Assembly: GCF_023715465.1 (NCBI RefSeq)
Contig: NZ_JAMBOE010000015.1
Location: 62,001-126,000 of the forward strand
Direction: 5' to 3'
DNA length: 64,000 nt
Source of the DNA: Paenibacillus macerans
GTDB lineage: Bacteria > Bacillota > Bacilli > Paenibacillales > Paenibacillaceae
Shown one piece after another: positions 41,213 to 50,597 of this stretch. Position numbers and translations under genes: made by a program. The notes under the pieces are model-generated. The model worked only from the letters and a program-made list of their open reading frames with translations, was not told the DNA's origin and did no database searches. Each line of letters opens with the position of its first letter. Position 1 is the first letter of the stretch.

Positions 41213-43375
41213 TTACATCACCCGTTTGAACAGCTTTTCCAGATCATACGCCGTAAACGAGACGATGATCGGTCTCCCGTGCGGGCAGGTGTACGGCTGT
41301 TTGCAGGCCCCCAAGCGGCGGATCAGCGTGTTCGCCTCTTCCGGCGTCAGCTTCTGATTCGCTTTGATCGAAGCTTTGCAGGACACCATCGTGGAAGAGG
41401 CTTCACGCAGTTTGGCGAGGTCGATGGCGCGCTCGTGCAGCACCCATTCCGCCATTTCCTGGATGATCTCGGTTTCCTCCCCTTGCGGGAACCAATAAGG
41501 ATGGGAGACGACGCGGAATGTGCCCCCGCCGAAATGCTCGAGGATGACGCCGGCCTGTTCGAACCAATGCAGCCGCTCCTTCAGCTTGGCGCTGTCCGAC
41601 GGCGTAAATTCCAGCGTAATCGGGATCAGCAGCTCTTGCGAAGCGTCCGCCGGATGGCCGAATTTTTCGTAATAATATTCGTAATTCACCCGCTCATGCG
41701 CGGCGTGCTGGTCGATCAAATACAAACCCTCTTCGTTCTGGGCGATGAGGTATGTGCCGTGATGCTGTCCGATCAGGGACAGCTCCGGGAACGCCGGAAG
41801 CTCCGGCGCCGCTGCAGGCGCGACGTACAGCGCTTCCGGCATCTCCTGCAGCCGCTCTGGCGGGAGCGGCTGCTGCGCCGCCAGGCCGCCGCCATACGCG
41901 GCGGCGGCGCTGTCCCGGCCAAGCCCGCTTTGCGGGGGCTGGGCCGGGGTTTGCGGCGGCGCCTGGCGTTGCGCCAGCGCCGCCTCGGGCTGCGCGGCGC
42001 CGTACACGTCGGCGCCGGCAAGGCCCCGCTCCCGCAGCGTCAGGCCTGCGGCCGCTGCGGGAGCGCCCGGGCCCGCGGTCCGGGCGGCCGAGCCGCCGCC
42101 CGGAAGCGGGCCGCCGGCGGCGCCTTCGGCGAACGCGCCGCCATCCGTGCCCGGGGCGCGCTCCGGCGCCGCCCCGGAAAAGCCGCGGTCCGCCGCGCCG
42201 GACCGCGCGTCTATGTCCGCTCCGCCCGCAGCCGGCGGCTGGAGCGCCCCATCCGCCGCCGCGCCCTGCTGCCCTGCGGCGGCTTTCCCCGCACCAACAT
42301 CCGGCGCGGGGAAGTGGAACTGCTCCTGGATCACCGCTTTGCTTGATCCCCTGCCGATCTGTTGCCGCACGACCTGCGGGATCAGCACCAGACCGTTCAG
42401 CACGCTGCGGATGCTGCTTTCCACAAACCCGTTCAGCTCCGGCTCCTTGCTGAAACGCACCTCCAGCTTCGCCGGATGCACGTTCACGTCCACCAGCGAC
42501 GGATGCATGTCCAGCATCAGCACGACCAGCGGATAGCGGTTGATCGGCAGCAGCGTATGGTAGGCCCGCAGAATCGCCTGATGCAGCCCCTGATTGCGGA
42601 TGTAGCGGCCATTGACGATCGTGGACATCCCGCCGCGGTTCGACCGCGCCAAATCGGGACGGCCGATGTATCCCGTGATCCGGTAATCCAGATCCTCAGC
42701 TTCAATCGGCACCATCCCTTTCGACGTGTTCACCCCGTAGATCGCGGCGATCACCTGCAGCAGGTCCCCGCCGCCCGGGCTCTGCAGCAGCGTGTTGCCG
42801 TTATGCCGCAGCGTAAAAGCGATGTTCGGGTGGGCCAGCGTCTGCCGGTACAAGCAATCCGAAATATGTCCAAGCTCCGTCTGGATTGTTTTCATATATT
42901 TCAGCCTTGCCGGAGTATTGTAAAATAATTCCCGGACCGTAATATCCGTGCCTTGCGGCGCGGCGGTCTCCCCGTTTTCCTTCAGCGTTCCGCCTTCGAT
43001 CACAATCTGCCGGCCAAGCCCGGTGTCGTCGCTGGAGGACACCAGCTTCACCTTGGCGACGGCGGCGATACTCGGCAGGGCCTCGCCGCGGAATCCGAGG
43101 CTGCGGATTTGAAACAGATCGCGGCCCGACGTGATTTTGCTCGTTGCGTGCCGGTAAAACGCCGTCTCGCAGTCCTCCGGCGCGATGCCGGAGCCGTTGT
43201 CCGTCACCCGGATCAGCTCTAGCCCGCCTTCTTCCACCGTAACCTCGATGTTGGTCGCCCCGGCATCGACGGCGTTTTCGACCAGTTCCTTGACGACCGA
43301 CGCCGGCCGCTCCACCACCTCGCCCGCCGCGATCTGGTTGGCGATATGCTCGTCCAATACTACGATTTTTGCCAC
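41213..43375 (-). CDS. mutL: DNA mismatch repair protein MutL
   Basis: 720 residues. The N-terminal GHKL ATPase has ENAVDAGAT, DNGSGI, ATSKI and GFRGEALPSIAAV. The C-terminal endonuclease domain has DQHAAHERVNYEYY and the zinc motif CPHGRPII, as in Bacillus MutL. Between them (about 340-545) is an Ala/Gly/Pro/Gln-rich linker, longer and much more GC-rich than usual. It links MutS mismatch recognition to strand incision. The start is a GTG (43375) behind GGGAGGG. Confidence 0.95.
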   Translation of the reverse strand: MAKIVVLDEHIANQIAAGEVVERPASVVKELVENAVDAGATNIEVTVEEGGLELIRVTDNGSGIAPEDCETAFYRHATSKITSGRDLFQIRSLGFRGEALPSIAAVAKVKLVSSSDDTGLGRQIVIEGGTLKENGETAAPQGTDITVRELFYNTPARLKYMKTIQTELGHISDCLYRQTLAHPNIAFTLRHNGNTLLQSPGGGDLLQVIAAIYGVNTSKGMVPIEAEDLDYRITGYIGRPDLARSNRGGMSTIVNGRYIRNQGLHQAILRAYHTLLPINRYPLVVLMLDMHPSLVDVNVHPAKLEVRFSKEPELNGFVESSIRSVLNGLVLIPQVVRQQIGRGSSKAVIQEQFHFPAPDVGAGKAAAGQQGAAADGALQPPAAGGADIDARSGAADRGFSGAAPERAPGTDGGAFAEGAAGGPLPGGGSAARTAGPGAPAAAAGLTLRERGLAGADVYGAAQPEAALAQRQAPPQTPAQPPQSGLGRDSAAAAYGGGLAAQQPLPPERLQEMPEALYVAPAAAPELPAFPELSLIGQHHGTYLIAQNEEGLYLIDQHAAHERVNYEYYYEKFGHPADASQELLIPITLEFTPSDSAKLKERLHWFEQAGVILEHFGGGTFRVVSHPYWFPQGEETEIIQEMAEWVLHERAIDLAKLREASSTMVSCKASIKANQKLTPEEANTLIRRLGACKQPYTCPHGRPIIVSFTAYDLEKLFKRVM

Positions 43376-43429
43376 TCGTTTTCCCTCCCGCCTTGCCGTT
43401 TACGTACACTTGTACATTTCATTTCTTGG

Positions 43430-46276
43430 CTACATGTCTTTAGCCTTCATCTTGAGATCATTTACCAGCTGCATCGCCTGCAGCGGCGTCATGTTCATCA
43501 AGTCGGCATTTTTAAGCATGTTAATGATCTGCCGGGTCCCGGGGTCCTCGGCGGCCGGCTTCGCTTTCTTGGGCGGCGTTTCGTCGCCGAAGATGGACAA
43601 CTGCACGACTTCCTCCGCATCCACAAGCTCGTCCTTCAAGGATGTACGCGCTGCCGCCGCCTCTTGCGCGGCCGATGCATACTTGCCGGCGGACGTAGAG
43701 GGGTTCATGGTCCCGGTGCCATAAGATGACGCCGTTTCGCGATTCAGCGCGGCGCCGGCGAGCTGCGAATCCGCCGTCAGTCCGGGGCCGTCCGTACCGG
43801 CGGCTTCCCCGCTCGATCCTTGCGCAGCCAGAGACGCCCCATCTTCTGCATCCGTTTTCGCTCCCGCTCCGCTACCGGACACCGGCGCCTTTTGCTCCAG
43901 GTCCTGAAGCAGCCCGTAGGCGCGGCCGATGATTTCCTCCGGCAGCCCGGCCAAACGGGCGCAGTAAATGCCGTAGCTCGTATCCGCCGCCCCCTGGATC
44001 AGCTTGCGCAGGAAATGGACTTTGTCTCCGCTCTCCTGCACGGCCATGCTGTAATTGCGCAAGGAGCCGAGGCTGTGCTCCAGATGGGCCAGCTCGTGGA
44101 AATGCGTGGACACCAGCGCCTTGCAGCCGATTTTGTTATGCACGTATTCGATCACCGCCTGGGCGATGGCCATCCCTTCGCTGGTGGACGTTCCCCGGCC
44201 CAATTCATCGATGATGATCAAACTGCGCGGCGTCGCTTTTTCGGTCATAATCTGGATGTCGGCCATTTCAACCATAAAGGTGCTCTGGCCGCCGATCAGA
44301 TCGTCCGCCGCCCCGATCCGCGTGAAAATGCGGTCGACCAGCGGAATCTCTGCTTTGGCCGCAGGCACGAAGCTGCCGATTTGCGCCAAAATCGAAATCA
44401 GCGCGACCTGACGCATGTACGTGCTTTTTCCGGCCATGTTCGGCCCGGTGATTAAGAGGATGCTTGCTTCCTCCTTGCGCAAGGCGGTGCCGTTGGCGAT
44501 AAACGCCGTATCCGTCATGACGGATTCTACCACCGGATGGCGGCCCTGCTCCACGATCAGGTCATACCCGTCGGTCAGCGCCGGCTTCACGAAGCGGTTC
44601 TCCGCCGCGACCGCCGCCAGCGAGCGCAGTACGTCGATTTCCGCGATCCGTTCAGCCAACTGCTGGAGCCGGGGGATTTCCGCGGCGATTTTCTCCCGCA
44701 GCTCGCTGAACAGCGCATACTCCAAATCGACCATTTTTTCCTCGGCCTCCAGGATCAGCGCTTCTTTCTCCTTCAGCTCGGGGGTCACAAACCGTTCGGC
44801 GTTGGCCAGCGTTTGCTTCCGTTCGTATCGGCCTTCCGGGAGCGCGGACAGGTTCGCCCGGGTGACCTCGATATAATAGCCGAACACTTTGTTGTAGCCA
44901 ATCTTCAGCGACTTGATCCCGGTCGCCTGCCGTTCGGCAGCCTCAAGCTCGGTGATCCAGCGTTTGCCGTTCACGCCGGCTTCCCTGAGCTCGTCCAACC
45001 GCGCATGATAGCCGGCCTTAATGATCCCGCCTTCCCGCACCGATACCGGCGGATCGTCGGCGATCGCCGCGTCGATCAAGCCGGCCAGATCCGCGCATTC
45101 GTCCATCGTCCCCGCGAGCCGCCGCAGCGTGGACGAATCCGCGCTCATGCACAACTCCTTGATCGCCGGCACCTGGCGCAGCGAGGTTTTCAGCGCGACC
45201 AGATCCCGCCCGTTGGCGCTGCCAAATGCCACCTTGCCGACGAGCCGCTCCAAGTCGTAAATGTTTAGCAGCGAACCGCGCAAATCCTCGCGCAAAATAA
45301 ACCCGCCGTGCAGATGCTCAACCGCTTCGAGCCGTTCTTCGATGCGCGCGCGCTGCAGCAATGGCTTATCGATCCAGCGCCGCAGCAGACGCGAACCCAT
45401 CGACGTTTCCGTCCGGTCGAGCAGCCACAGCAGGGAGCCTTTTTTGGAGCGTTCCCGGACCGTTTCCACCAGCTCGAGATTGCGGCGGGTAAACGGATCG
45501 AGAATCATAAATTGCTCGGGCTCATACGTGGAAATCTTCGTCAATTGCCCCAGCGAACGCTTTTGCGTTTCGCTTAAGTATCCGACCAGCAGGGCGATAT
45601 TTTCCCGGCGTTCGAGCTCCAGGCGGATCCATTCCGCTTCGCCGAACTGCATCCGGCCGGCTTCCTCCTTGGCCCTGGTCCACGAGGTATACACGACCGG
45701 CTTGCTGAGCGGGGCCGCTTGCTCCTTAATCCATTCGAGCAGCGCGGTATCCCCGATGATTTCCGCCGGATCGTACAGCCCCAATTCGTCGCGCAGCCAT
45801 TCCTTATTGGACGGCGACGAGGTGGCGTACAGGGCGCCCGTCGACAGGTCGCAGGCGGACAAGGCCATCAGCCCCTGACGTTCGGTTACGCAAACTATGT
45901 AATTGTTAACTTTATCGCTAACCGTTTTTCCTTCCATAATCGTGCCTGGGGTGATCACCCGCACGATCTCGCGTCTGACAACCCCCTTGGCCTGGGCGGG
46001 ATCTTCGGTCTGCTCGCAAATCGCCACCTTATATCCTTTTTCGATCAGCCGCTGAATATAGCTTTCCGCCGAATGGTAAGGAACGCCGCACATCGGTATT
46101 TTTTCGTCGGCTCCCCCATCCCGGCCGGTCAACGTAATTTCCAGCTCCTTGGCCGCCAAAATCGCATCGTCAAAAAACATTTCGTAAAAGTCGCCCAGCC
46201 GGAAAAACAGAAACGCGTCCTGCGCTTCCGCCTTAACCCGCAAATATTGTTCGATCATCGGCGTGTATGTAGCCAT
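43430..46276 (-). CDS. mutS: DNA mismatch recognition protein MutS
   Basis: 948 residues, about 90 longer than Bacillus MutS. The mismatch-binding FYEMF motif is near residue 31 (FRLGDFYEMFFDDA). The ATPase has Walker A TGPNMAGKSTYM, DELGRGTSTSEG and STHFHELAHLE. The extra length is a Ser/Gly/Ala/Thr-rich insert (about 800-885) before the C-terminal helix pair. The insert ends close to QLSIFG, a beta-clamp-binding motif. The ATG at 46276 follows GGAGGGG. It precedes mutL by 54 bp. Confidence 0.96.
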   Translation of the reverse strand: MATYTPMIEQYLRVKAEAQDAFLFFRLGDFYEMFFDDAILAAKELEITLTGRDGGADEKIPMCGVPYHSAESYIQRLIEKGYKVAICEQTEDPAQAKGVVRREIVRVITPGTIMEGKTVSDKVNNYIVCVTERQGLMALSACDLSTGALYATSSPSNKEWLRDELGLYDPAEIIGDTALLEWIKEQAAPLSKPVVYTSWTRAKEEAGRMQFGEAEWIRLELERRENIALLVGYLSETQKRSLGQLTKISTYEPEQFMILDPFTRRNLELVETVRERSKKGSLLWLLDRTETSMGSRLLRRWIDKPLLQRARIEERLEAVEHLHGGFILREDLRGSLLNIYDLERLVGKVAFGSANGRDLVALKTSLRQVPAIKELCMSADSSTLRRLAGTMDECADLAGLIDAAIADDPPVSVREGGIIKAGYHARLDELREAGVNGKRWITELEAAERQATGIKSLKIGYNKVFGYYIEVTRANLSALPEGRYERKQTLANAERFVTPELKEKEALILEAEEKMVDLEYALFSELREKIAAEIPRLQQLAERIAEIDVLRSLAAVAAENRFVKPALTDGYDLIVEQGRHPVVESVMTDTAFIANGTALRKEEASILLITGPNMAGKSTYMRQVALISILAQIGSFVPAAKAEIPLVDRIFTRIGAADDLIGGQSTFMVEMADIQIMTEKATPRSLIIIDELGRGTSTSEGMAIAQAVIEYVHNKIGCKALVSTHFHELAHLEHSLGSLRNYSMAVQESGDKVHFLRKLIQGAADTSYGIYCARLAGLPEEIIGRAYGLLQDLEQKAPVSGSGAGAKTDAEDGASLAAQGSSGEAAGTDGPGLTADSQLAGAALNRETASSYGTGTMNPSTSAGKYASAAQEAAAARTSLKDELVDAEEVVQLSIFGDETPPKKAKPAAEDPGTRQIINMLKNADLMNMTPLQAMQLVNDLKMKAKDM

Positions 46277-46350
46277 GATTCCCCTCCAGATTTGCCTCTA
46301 TTTTCATGCATTCGTAGAATTCTATTATACCAGAGAAAAGCGGACAGGGG

Positions 46351-47838
46351 TTACGAACGAATTTGCAAATTCCACAAAGGCCGGATGTCGGCGCTTTCGT
46401 CCCAGGTTCGCCCGGACAGTACCGCTTCCAGCAGCGGAGCGATATAACTTTCGTAGCGGGGGTAAACGGCGGCGGCTTGGATGTCTTGAACCAGCAGCGG
46501 CAAAACGGACCGCAGCTCCTGCTGCCGGCCGGCGTAAAACGCGGTGAACACGTCCGTCTTCTCCAGCGGCCTGCGATTGAGTTGTCCGGCATTTTCGACG
46601 ATGAGGCGGGCCAGAGCGACGGCCCCTTTGGCCACCAGAGGGGAAATCAAAAAGCTGGGCAGCGTCCGGTACTCGAAACCGCCATAATCCTTGCGGCGGA
46701 CATCGCCGAGAAAACCGTAGCGCGGGCGGCGGCGATGGCTGCGTCCATCCTCCAGCACCGCGAGCGGCAGCGCCAAATAGTTGTCAAAGGCCCGCAGCAG
46801 CTCGCTCGTGAGCGGAACGCCGCTGAAGTGAAGATGTCCGCCAAGCGGAAACCCTCGCTTCGGCATGGCTCCGGCCTGCCAGACAAGCTCCCGGTCATCG
46901 ATCGCTTCGCCCGCCGCGCGAAAGGCGCGCATCAAGTGAACGATGGTCTCGCGCGGTTCATGCCCCGGCTTCGGACGCAGCTCGGCGAGCGGAAACATGC
47001 GGCGCCCGCGGTAACGCAGCACGTCGCAGCCGGCAGCGCCATGGAGGCCAAGGTAGCGCGAAGCCGGGATCACTTTGCCGGTGGCGCGATTCACCAGCAA
47101 AAATTCGGGGTCCATCCCGATCAGCGGTTCCTGCGGGGCTTCGCAGGCTTGCTCCAGCTCTTCCAGCGATTCGCGGATCGCCTGGGCGTACAGGTCGGCT
47201 TGCCGCTGTCCGGGCACCTCCGGCGCCAGGGAGAGGGCTTCCACCGTGAACCGGCCTTCTTCTCCGGCCGCGATCACGACCTCTCCCATATCCAGTCCCA
47301 GCGCGTACAAAGCCCGAACCGCCGTGGACTCCAGTCGTCTCCACAACGGAGAGCCGGGATCCAGCCGGTTTGCGGGGAACTGCAGCGCATGTCCGGCCCG
47401 GCCCAACAGCCGGGCCTCCAGGGCGCGCAAGTGAAAGACATCTACCGCGTACCGCCGTTTAAACCGGCGCGGCGGCAGCTCCATACCGGAGCCCGAATAT
47501 ACCGGGCGCAGCGCTTCCGAGACGCTTATTCCGGCTGCCGCCAAGCGGCGGTGCGCATCCTCCGGCGACCGGCCCGGCGTCCCGGCGAAGGAACGATTGA
47601 TGACGATCTCCTGCATCCCGCCGCCCCAATACGCCTCCTCCGGTCCGTAATGAATCCAGGCACCGCGGCGATCCACACCGGCTTTCCGTTTGCCCCGAAG
47701 CCCTTCCGTATGCTCCGTGTCCAGCGGGCGAATCACTTGATAACGAGCGCTGGTCCGCTCCAAAGCATGCTGCAGACGTACTTTGGCTTCTTCCGAAGCG
47801 ACGCGGATTTTAAGTACAATATTCTTTTCCTTGTTCAA
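46351..47838 (-). CDS. COOH-NH2 ligase-type (phiEco32 amidoligase-like) protein
   Basis: About 495 residues. The C-terminal half has ATP-grasp/glutamine-synthetase-like amidoligase features: LIGMDPEFLLVNRATGKVIP, LAELRPKPGHEPRETI, FPLGGHLHFSG and GGFEYRTLPSFL, the metal and nucleotide motifs of the phage phiEco32-like family. Members are predicted to make amide bonds between carboxylates and amines on peptides or proteins. The N-terminal half has a segment GMQEIVINRSFAGTPG of unclear role. It lies between cotE and mutS. The start is uncertain: TTG at 47838, or ATGs at 47847 and 47859. Confidence 0.82.
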   Translation of the reverse strand: MNKEKNIVLKIRVASEEAKVRLQHALERTSARYQVIRPLDTEHTEGLRGKRKAGVDRRGAWIHYGPEEAYWGGGMQEIVINRSFAGTPGRSPEDAHRRLAAAGISVSEALRPVYSGSGMELPPRRFKRRYAVDVFHLRALEARLLGRAGHALQFPANRLDPGSPLWRRLESTAVRALYALGLDMGEVVIAAGEEGRFTVEALSLAPEVPGQRQADLYAQAIRESLEELEQACEAPQEPLIGMDPEFLLVNRATGKVIPASRYLGLHGAAGCDVLRYRGRRMFPLAELRPKPGHEPRETIVHLMRAFRAAGEAIDDRELVWQAGAMPKRGFPLGGHLHFSGVPLTSELLRAFDNYLALPLAVLEDGRSHRRRPRYGFLGDVRRKDYGGFEYRTLPSFLISPLVAKGAVALARLIVENAGQLNRRPLEKTDVFTAFYAGRQQELRSVLPLLVQDIQAAAVYPRYESYIAPLLEAVLSGRTWDESADIRPLWNLQIRS

Positions 47839-47883
47839 GGTCCGCATCTCCCGTCTCATTCGGCTTTTCGAAAAAATTCCCAC

Positions 47884-47906
47884 AAAAAGAGGGCGGCCGC
47901 CCTCTT
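47884..47906 (-). terminator. Terminator of cotE
   Basis: A perfect palindrome with arms AAGAGGGC and GCCCTCTT and a GGCC centre, followed on the reverse strand by TTTGTG. Confidence 0.85.
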
Positions 47907-47983
47907 CGACGACGCCCCTGCTGCATATGCTACATTGTAGCCCGAACACCTGGTGGTCAACATCCGGTTGGATAAGGTAAAAA

Positions 47984-48526
47984 TTACAGCTCGTCGTCGA
48001 GGAGATCGGGATCCAAATCTTCGTAGTCCTCCAGCTCGGAGCCGAAATCATAATCCTTATCTTCAGCGCCGCCCGGCACGACAAGGACGTTCAGCTTCGT
48101 TTCGGCGATCAGCTCTACCGCGAATTCGCGCTCCACCCGGATCAGCACGCGGCCGTCTCCCGTCACGTTGGCCTCCACGGTGCTTGGTTCCTGCGTGGCT
48201 TCCGCGGAAACCTCGACCGTCGAGGCGCGGTGTCTCGCATCCAGGTAGTTCAGCGGCACATTTTCGACGTAAGATACGGTTTCCTTGGCAACTTCGGTCT
48301 GTGAATTTTTATCGTAGGAATACCAGATGTTGATATCGTAAGTACCAATAACTTCAATTCCGTCTCCCGCCGCGACCGCCTCGTACTGGTGATTGATGAT
48401 CCAGGCCCCCAGAATGCTGGACGGTTTGTGCGGTGGAGTCACGGTATGTGTTACGGTAGAGAACTTACGACCTTTGCCGCAGATCGCTTTCGTAATGACC
48501 TCTCTACTTTGATATTTCAATGACAT
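47984..48526 (-). CDS. cotE: Spore coat morphogenetic protein CotE
   Basis: 180 residues from the ATG at 48526 (MSLKYQSREVITKAICGKGR), behind GGAGGAGG. It has the CotE beta-rich core (FSTVTHTVTPPHKPSSILGAW, GTYDINIWYSYDKNSQT) and the very acidic C-terminal tail (SELEDYEDLDPDLLDDEL). It builds the outer spore coat around the forespore. A sequence CATACACT (complement of 48558-48565) upstream resembles a sigma-E -10, with a poorly placed -35. Proximity to mutS is conserved with Bacillus, but the amidoligase gene lies between. Confidence 0.95.
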   Translation of the reverse strand: MSLKYQSREVITKAICGKGRKFSTVTHTVTPPHKPSSILGAWIINHQYEAVAAGDGIEVIGTYDINIWYSYDKNSQTEVAKETVSYVENVPLNYLDARHRASTVEVSAEATQEPSTVEANVTGDGRVLIRVEREFAVELIAETKLNVLVVPGGAEDKDYDFGSELEDYEDLDPDLLDDEL

Positions 48527-48680
48527 GTTAGTACCTCCTCCATACATCTTTCAATAAAGTGTATGCAGGACATAGGCGAATGTTGAATATGCAGAGATAA
48601 ATAAAAAATATTATTGTCGCTTTTATTAGGGCAGTATATGTAAATGCCGCTAGTTTTAAGGAAGAAAGAAGCCTGGGAAA

Positions 48681-49661
48681 TTAGCGCCCCAACAACGTTT
48701 TTTTGCGGCCGGCCGCTTCCAAGGGTACCGGTGCCTTGCTTTTTTTCGAAACTTCGAGATATAAAGATAGCTCGCGGCACAGCTGCAATATGGCCGAACG
48801 GATTTCAAATTCCTCGCGGGTCGATGGCAGCTCCATCGTTTTGAACTGCTGCTCCAGCTCAGCCAGCATCTGTTCGGTAATACCGGTATATTCCTCTTGA
48901 GCTACGTCTATGCTCAGGCGGTCGAACAATAGGGCGGCGATTTCCCCTTGCGGCATCCGCTGGTACACTTGCGATATCAGCTCCATCATGCCTTCGATCC
49001 GGTCGAGCTGCTGTTTGCGCATATAGAAATAGACCGTCCAGGCCTCGTTCGGATAAATCATCTGATTTTCCACGGCGCGCTTCGCGGCGGACAAGCCTTC
49101 CTCCACGAGCTTCGCCGCTTCCGTCAGCTCTTTGCCGTCCCATAGATGATACGGGTCGCGCAGCGAGGCGGCGATTTGCTGAAAAATGACGGAAAACCGT
49201 CCATCCACCTGCCGCCGGATTTCCAGGAGCTTCTCCTCCGTTTTCGGCATGTACAGGAAATTGACCAGCAGCGCCGAACCAAGGCCGATGATCAACAGTT
49301 CCACCTGGGTCAGCATGACGTGCCAGGAAATCTCCTCCCCGCCAAACACCCGGAACACAACGACCGAGCTGGTCACGATCCCTTCTTTAAAGCGGGCTTT
49401 CGTAATCAGCGGGAAGGCGATCAAAATATAAATCGCCAGCGCCCAAATATGGAATCCCAGCACGTGAAAAAGCATAGCGGCCAAGATCAGTCCCAGAATT
49501 GAGGCGAAAAAGCGCGCCGAGATCGTCACCAGGCTGCGTTTGCGGGTCACGTCCACCCCGAGAATGGCCAGCAGACCTGCGGACAGAGCCCCGTTCACCC
49601 CGGTAAATTCCGCGATCAAAATCGCGAGCAGCGTTGCAATTGCCGTTTTTACAATGCGCAT
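48681..49661 (-). CDS. Aromatic acid exporter family / FUSC-like membrane protein
   Basis: About 326 residues from the ATG at 49661 (MRIVKTAIATLLAILIAEFT). Four or five membrane helices fill the first 140 residues, with GVDVTRKRSL after the first pair. A C-terminal cytoplasmic helical domain follows (LLEIRRQVDGRFSVIFQQIA). This matches the YqjA/aromatic acid exporter family (ArAE_1), poorly characterised half-size relatives of FUSC transporters. The substrate is not known. An AAGGGTGAT ribosome site precedes the start. Confidence 0.85.
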   Translation of the reverse strand: MRIVKTAIATLLAILIAEFTGVNGALSAGLLAILGVDVTRKRSLVTISARFFASILGLILAAMLFHVLGFHIWALAIYILIAFPLITKARFKEGIVTSSVVVFRVFGGEEISWHVMLTQVELLIIGLGSALLVNFLYMPKTEEKLLEIRRQVDGRFSVIFQQIAASLRDPYHLWDGKELTEAAKLVEEGLSAAKRAVENQMIYPNEAWTVYFYMRKQQLDRIEGMMELISQVYQRMPQGEIAALLFDRLSIDVAQEEYTGITEQMLAELEQQFKTMELPSTREEFEIRSAILQLCRELSLYLEVSKKSKAPVPLEAAGRKKTLLGR

Positions 49662-49766
49662 GAAGATCACCCTTATGTATGGATTTGCCGCTTATTGTCG
49701 ATTGTATGAAAATATCCTACTTGATTTCGCGCCGGCTTACAATCCCGCAAAAACGAAAAAGGAGCG

Positions 49767-50597
49767 TTACCGCTCCCGAACCAGCTTCCGTTCGATATAA
49801 ACGACCACTTGATACATCGCCGTGGCGACAACAGCAATAATGACCAGGCTGGATATCACCAAGGTAAAATTGAACACCTGAAACCCGTAGACGATCAAAT
49901 AGCCGAGCCCGATTTTGGCGACGAGGAATTCGCCGACGATGACGCCGACCCAGGCCATGCCGACATTCACCTTCAACGTCGAGACGATGGCCGGAAACGA
50001 CGCCGGCAAAATCGCCTTCATAAATACGTCGCGCCGCTGGCCTCCGAACGTGCGGATTACCTTGACGAGGTTGGCGTCAACTTCGTTGAAGCTGTTGTAC
50101 ACGACCAGCGTGGTCACGATCACGGTGATCGACAGCGTCGTCACGACAATCGCGGTAAAACCCGCCCCAAACATCACGATAAAGATCGGCCCTAACGCCA
50201 CCTTCGGCATGCTGTTGAACACGACCATGTACGGATCAAGCACCTTGGACAGAAAAGGCGACCACCAGATCAGCACGGCGAGCAGCGTCCCCAGCAGCGT
50301 GCCCAGCAAAAATCCAACCGCCGTCTCGCCGACCGTCATTGCCAGATGCGGCCAAAGCTCGCCGCTCGCCGCATCCTGGAAAATTTGCTTCGTCACCTTG
50401 GACGGATAGCTGAAAATAAGCACATCTATCCACTTCATCCGGCCGGCTAGCTCCCACCATCCGATCAACAGCAGCAAAAGGATGATTTGGACCGCCAGCA
50501 CCATATGGTTCCTTTTGCGTTTTTGCTTGCGGTGCTGGTTCCATTTCTCCCTAAGCAAACGTTCTTGATCCGGCAAACGCGTTGCATCCGCCTGCAT
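49767..50597 (-). CDS. ABC transporter permease, SsuC/TauC type
   Basis: 276 residues from an ATG at 50597. A charged N-terminus (KWNQHRKQKRKRNH) is followed by six membrane helices; the BPD permease EAA-like loop reads LVKVIRTFGGQRRDVFMKAILPASFPAI. It forms the channel of a nitrate/sulfonate/taurine-type importer with the ATPase and lipoprotein upstream. The start overlaps the end of the ATPase gene by about 47 bp, with GGAGG inside that gene. The substrate is discussed under the lipoprotein. Confidence 0.88.
   Translation of the reverse strand: MQADATRLPDQERLLREKWNQHRKQKRKRNHMVLAVQIILLLLLIGWWELAGRMKWIDVLIFSYPSKVTKQIFQDAASGELWPHLAMTVGETAVGFLLGTLLGTLLAVLIWWSPFLSKVLDPYMVVFNSMPKVALGPIFIVMFGAGFTAIVVTTLSITVIVTTLVVYNSFNEVDANLVKVIRTFGGQRRDVFMKAILPASFPAIVSTLKVNVGMAWVGVIVGEFLVAKIGLGYLIVYGFQVFNFTLVISSLVIIAVVATAMYQVVVYIERKLVRER

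Noticed and set aside
46363..47940. A 525-codon frame opposite the amidoligase gene
   Set aside because: The reverse-strand product has clear family motifs; this one has none.
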